NCBI GenBank assembly: GCA_013822395.1
Contig: PNKK01000024.1
Coordinates: 1-34,551, forward strand
Reading direction: 5' to 3'
Source of the DNA: Anaerolinea sp.
GTDB taxonomy: Bacteria; Chloroflexota; Limnocylindria; Limnocylindrales; CSP1-4
DNA: 34,551 nt
Position 1 is the first letter of the stretch; each line of letters begins with the position of its first letter. A program made the position numbers and the translations under genes. The notes under the pieces are model-generated. The model was given only the letters and a program-made list of their open reading frames with translations, was not told the DNA's origin and made no database searches. Below are positions 32,939 through 34,551 of this stretch, piece by piece.

Positions 32939-33501
32939 ATGACCCTCGCCCGCGACGTCGATGCGTTCATCTCGGCCGCGACGCCGACCGAGATTCTGGA
33001 CATCCAGACCTCGGACTGGTTCGCCCTGTGGCTGTTCGCCCGAGCCGTGTCCGCCTACCGGGCGGCGATGCTCCTCCTCGACGCATCGTTCGGCGACGAA
33101 GCGATGGAGCTCGCCCGGGCGCTCTTTACGGATGGTCTCCGGCTGCTCGAACTCGAGCGGCTGGGGAGCCGACGCCATCCGGTATGCTCGGCTGGAAGCT
33201 CAAGTTCATCGTCGAGAGTGAGCACCTGATGGAGGAGGCTGTCTGGGTCGGGCTGGAGACCAACCCGGAGCCGGTACTCGACCGGCTCGCCGAGGAACGG
33301 GCGAGTGTGTGCAGGATGCGAGCGTTGGGCGCCTCGCTCGCGGAGGGGACGACGCTGTTCCTCTCGCGCTACGTCCTTCTCGCGTTCAGCGGGCTGCTGG
33401 GCATCCTCGAACGCGAGAAGCCACCGGAGCTCGATGCTCTTCTCCAGCGCATGGAGGAGCTCGGGTCGGACGGCCCGATAGCTCAGGAGCGATCGAGGTA
33501 G
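32939..33501 (+). pseudogene. frameshifted hypothetical protein (two-frame gene)
   Basis: Reading from ATG 32939 gives 76 codons of ordinary helical protein (MTLARDVDAFISAATPTEIL, DWFALWLFARAVSAYRAAML). From 33166 a second frame continues with equally good composition (MLGWKLKFIVESEHLMEEAV, then SRYVLLAFSGLLGILERE) to 33501. One extra G in the GGGG run at 33163-33166 joins them into about 187 residues. The pattern of hydrophobic helices with DWFALWLFARA recalls uncharacterised DUF5677-like proteins, but this is weak. Alternatively two small genes are present, the second from ATG 33184. The 3' end overlaps the Mrr gene by 19 bp. Confidence 0.5.
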
Positions 33502-34379
33502 TGGACCGGCGTGAGCGGCAGGAGTTGTCGGCTCTCCTCGGGGATGTTTCGTTGGTGCTCGACCCACAGCCTGTAGAGGCCGCCGAGGTCGAGGAGCGTC
33601 AACTTCCGCTTCTGCTCCCGGCGAGCATCCCGTTCGGCGTCGCGAGTGAATCCTGACGCCGCGACGTAGATGCCGACCTCATCGTCCCCGAGGACGGCCA
33701 TGAACGAGCGCAGGTCGCCGACATCGACCTTGCTCCCGAGTCGTTTGACCTGAACCTTGATGCGCGGACCCTTCGCGCCGAGCGGGTCGGTGTAGGCCAC
33801 GATGTCGATACCGTCGTCCGCGCCGCCCGGCGCTTCCCACGCGACGTGGTAGCCCATCCCGCGAAGGAGCGCCCCGACGAGCCGCTGGAAGTCGTAGGGC
33901 GGCATCCCGAGGAGGTAGGCACGGACCTCCTCCCACGCCTGTTCGCGGGCCTCTTCCACAGAGAGGCCGGCGGCTTCGATAATGTCGGCCTCGCCCCCGG
34001 CCCCCTCCACGACCGTACCGCTCTTGACCTGAGCCTCATGCCACGCCCGGTAGAGCTTGACGGCCTCTCGGTAGAACGCCTCCGGGTCGGCTTCCTTCTT
34101 GAGAGCGGCTCGGCCGGCGTCGGTCAGAGCCCATGTCCCGTCCACCTTCGTCATCCAGCCGGCCTTGACCGCGCTGATGGTGTGGAACCGGACGAGCCTC
34201 TCGTATCGCCTGACACCCGGCCGCTTCGGGTAGTCCGCAGCCTCAAACGGCGTCGGTGGGACGGTCTTGGCGAGTCGGGCGAGGGCATCCTTCGCCGCAA
34301 GCCCGTCTGTCGCCGGGGCGAGGAGCTCGAACAGCCCGCGCACCATCTCGCCGGCTCGCTTGACCGTGACCTCAGCCAT
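33483..34379 (-). CDS. Mrr-type restriction endonuclease
   Basis: A 298-residue type IV restriction enzyme of the Mrr family, which cuts modified DNA. The N-terminal winged-helix (Mrr_N-like) domain spans about 30-95 (RRYERLVRFHTISAVKAGWM, TWALTDAGRAAL). The PD-(D/E)xK catalytic domain spans about 160-250, with FQRLVGALLRGMGY, Asp192 in DDGIDIVAY, and Gln210/Lys212 in IKVQVKRLGSKV. ATG 34379 has a strong GGGGGAGAG just upstream; the longer frame would add 20 residues without a ribosome site. It is convergent with the frameshifted gene to its left. Confidence 0.88.
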   Translation of the reverse strand: MAEVTVKRAGEMVRGLFELLAPATDGLAAKDALARLAKTVPPTPFEAADYPKRPGVRRYERLVRFHTISAVKAGWMTKVDGTWALTDAGRAALKKEADPEAFYREAVKLYRAWHEAQVKSGTVVEGAGGEADIIEAAGLSVEEAREQAWEEVRAYLLGMPPYDFQRLVGALLRGMGYHVAWEAPGGADDGIDIVAYTDPLGAKGPRIKVQVKRLGSKVDVGDLRSFMAVLGDDEVGIYVAASGFTRDAERDARREQKRKLTLLDLGGLYRLWVEHQRNIPEESRQLLPLTPVHYLDRS

Positions 34380-34417
34380 GAGCTCTCCCCCGTCCGCATC
34401 GCTCGGATGACCGGACC

Positions 34418-34423
34418 ATCCTA
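34418..34423 (-). promoter_or_regulatory. -10 box TAGGAT for the mrr gene
   Basis: On the minus strand TAGGAT lies 38 nt before ATG 34379, leaving a short leader that contains the GGGGGAGAG ribosome site. Confidence 0.4.
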
Positions 34424-34508
34424 ACCAGCCTGGCGTCAACCAGCGGGGCCTCTCGCGTCAGCAGGGAGTGATTGCTCTCGAGTAGCGAACCTGGGTCCCG
34501 ATCTAAGA

Positions 34509-34548
34509 CATGTTACATTTGACATGAACTGCCAGCTGCACCTAGTCT
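34509..34548 (+). promoter_or_regulatory. sigma-70-like promoter with overlapping dyad at the right edge
   Basis: TTGACA (34519-34524), an 18-nt spacer and TAGTCT (34543-34548) make the only clear -35/-10 pair seen in the window. An inverted repeat CATGT-N8-ACATG (34509-34526) overlaps the -35, as an operator would. The region is noticeably AT-richer than the rest. It points out of the window, to a gene not shown. Confidence 0.5.
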
Positions 34549-34551
34549 TGG

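Noticed and set aside
1..34551. CRISPR arrays, insertion sequences with transposase genes, tRNA or rRNA genes
   Set aside because: I saw no regularly spaced repeat array, no transposase or integrase motif, and no tRNA- or rRNA-like sequence in the window.

Overview
The window is very GC-rich (roughly 70 percent by eye), with strong G/C at third codon positions and long shadow ORFs. Its gene content is UPF0182, MreB/MreC, cell-wall-binding-repeat-2 proteins, DUF3048, CPBP protease, zinc-ribbon membrane proteins and leaderless starts behind a TAnnnT box. This fits an uncultivated high-GC Chloroflexota-type bacterium, possibly of the Limnocylindria/Ellin6529 kind. A deep actinobacterium-like lineage is the main alternative. 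The assignment is inference; no rRNA or tRNA gene was seen.

Layout. 1-7450: the tail of an upstream gene, a frameshifted hypothetical gene, a large UPF0182 membrane protein, an unknown polytopic membrane protein, two zinc-ribbon membrane proteins and a CPBP intramembrane protease. 7580-10725: radC with a short leader ORF, then an arsB-arsR arsenic module, then a second copy (about 93 percent identical by my count) of the last 210 bp of radC. The arsenic genes therefore sit between two radC 3' ends. 10996-18414: a tightly coupled operon for a complex iron-sulfur molybdoenzyme. It encodes a Tat-exported molybdopterin catalytic subunit, a four-cluster ferredoxin subunit, an NrfD-type membrane subunit, a 70-residue membrane protein, a TorD-like chaperone, a 526-residue multi-cluster Fe-S protein and a DUF6457-like protein. 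18599-23523: mreB, a repeat-rich 715-bp gap, mreC (no mreD follows), and a secreted protein pairing a possible caspase-fold (clan CD-like) domain with three cell-wall-binding repeats. 23747-32217: two glycosyltransferases, a DUF3048 protein (minus strand), a beta-helix membrane protein, and a four-gene set that would turn UDP-GlcNAc into UDP-2,3-diacetamido-2,3-dideoxyglucuronate. 32312-34551: a small membrane protein, a second frameshifted gene, an Mrr-type restriction endonuclease and an AT-richer right end with an outward promoter.

How the parts fit. Much of the window serves the envelope: cell shape (MreB/C), wall anchoring (CWB2 protein), polyprenol-linked mannose transfer, and synthesis of an unusual di-N-acetylated uronic acid for surface glycan. 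The molybdoenzyme operon encodes a membrane-bound quinone-linked oxidoreductase of unknown substrate. Its catalytic subunit lacks one of the four cysteines expected for the proximal Fe-S cluster. ArsB and ArsR form an arsenite efflux and sensor pair.

The points I would look at first are the radC duplication around arsBR, the odd molybdoenzyme operon, the caspase-like CWB2 protein, and the recurring TAnnnT box 5-8 nt upstream of start codons, including starts of short leader ORFs that run into radC and arsB.
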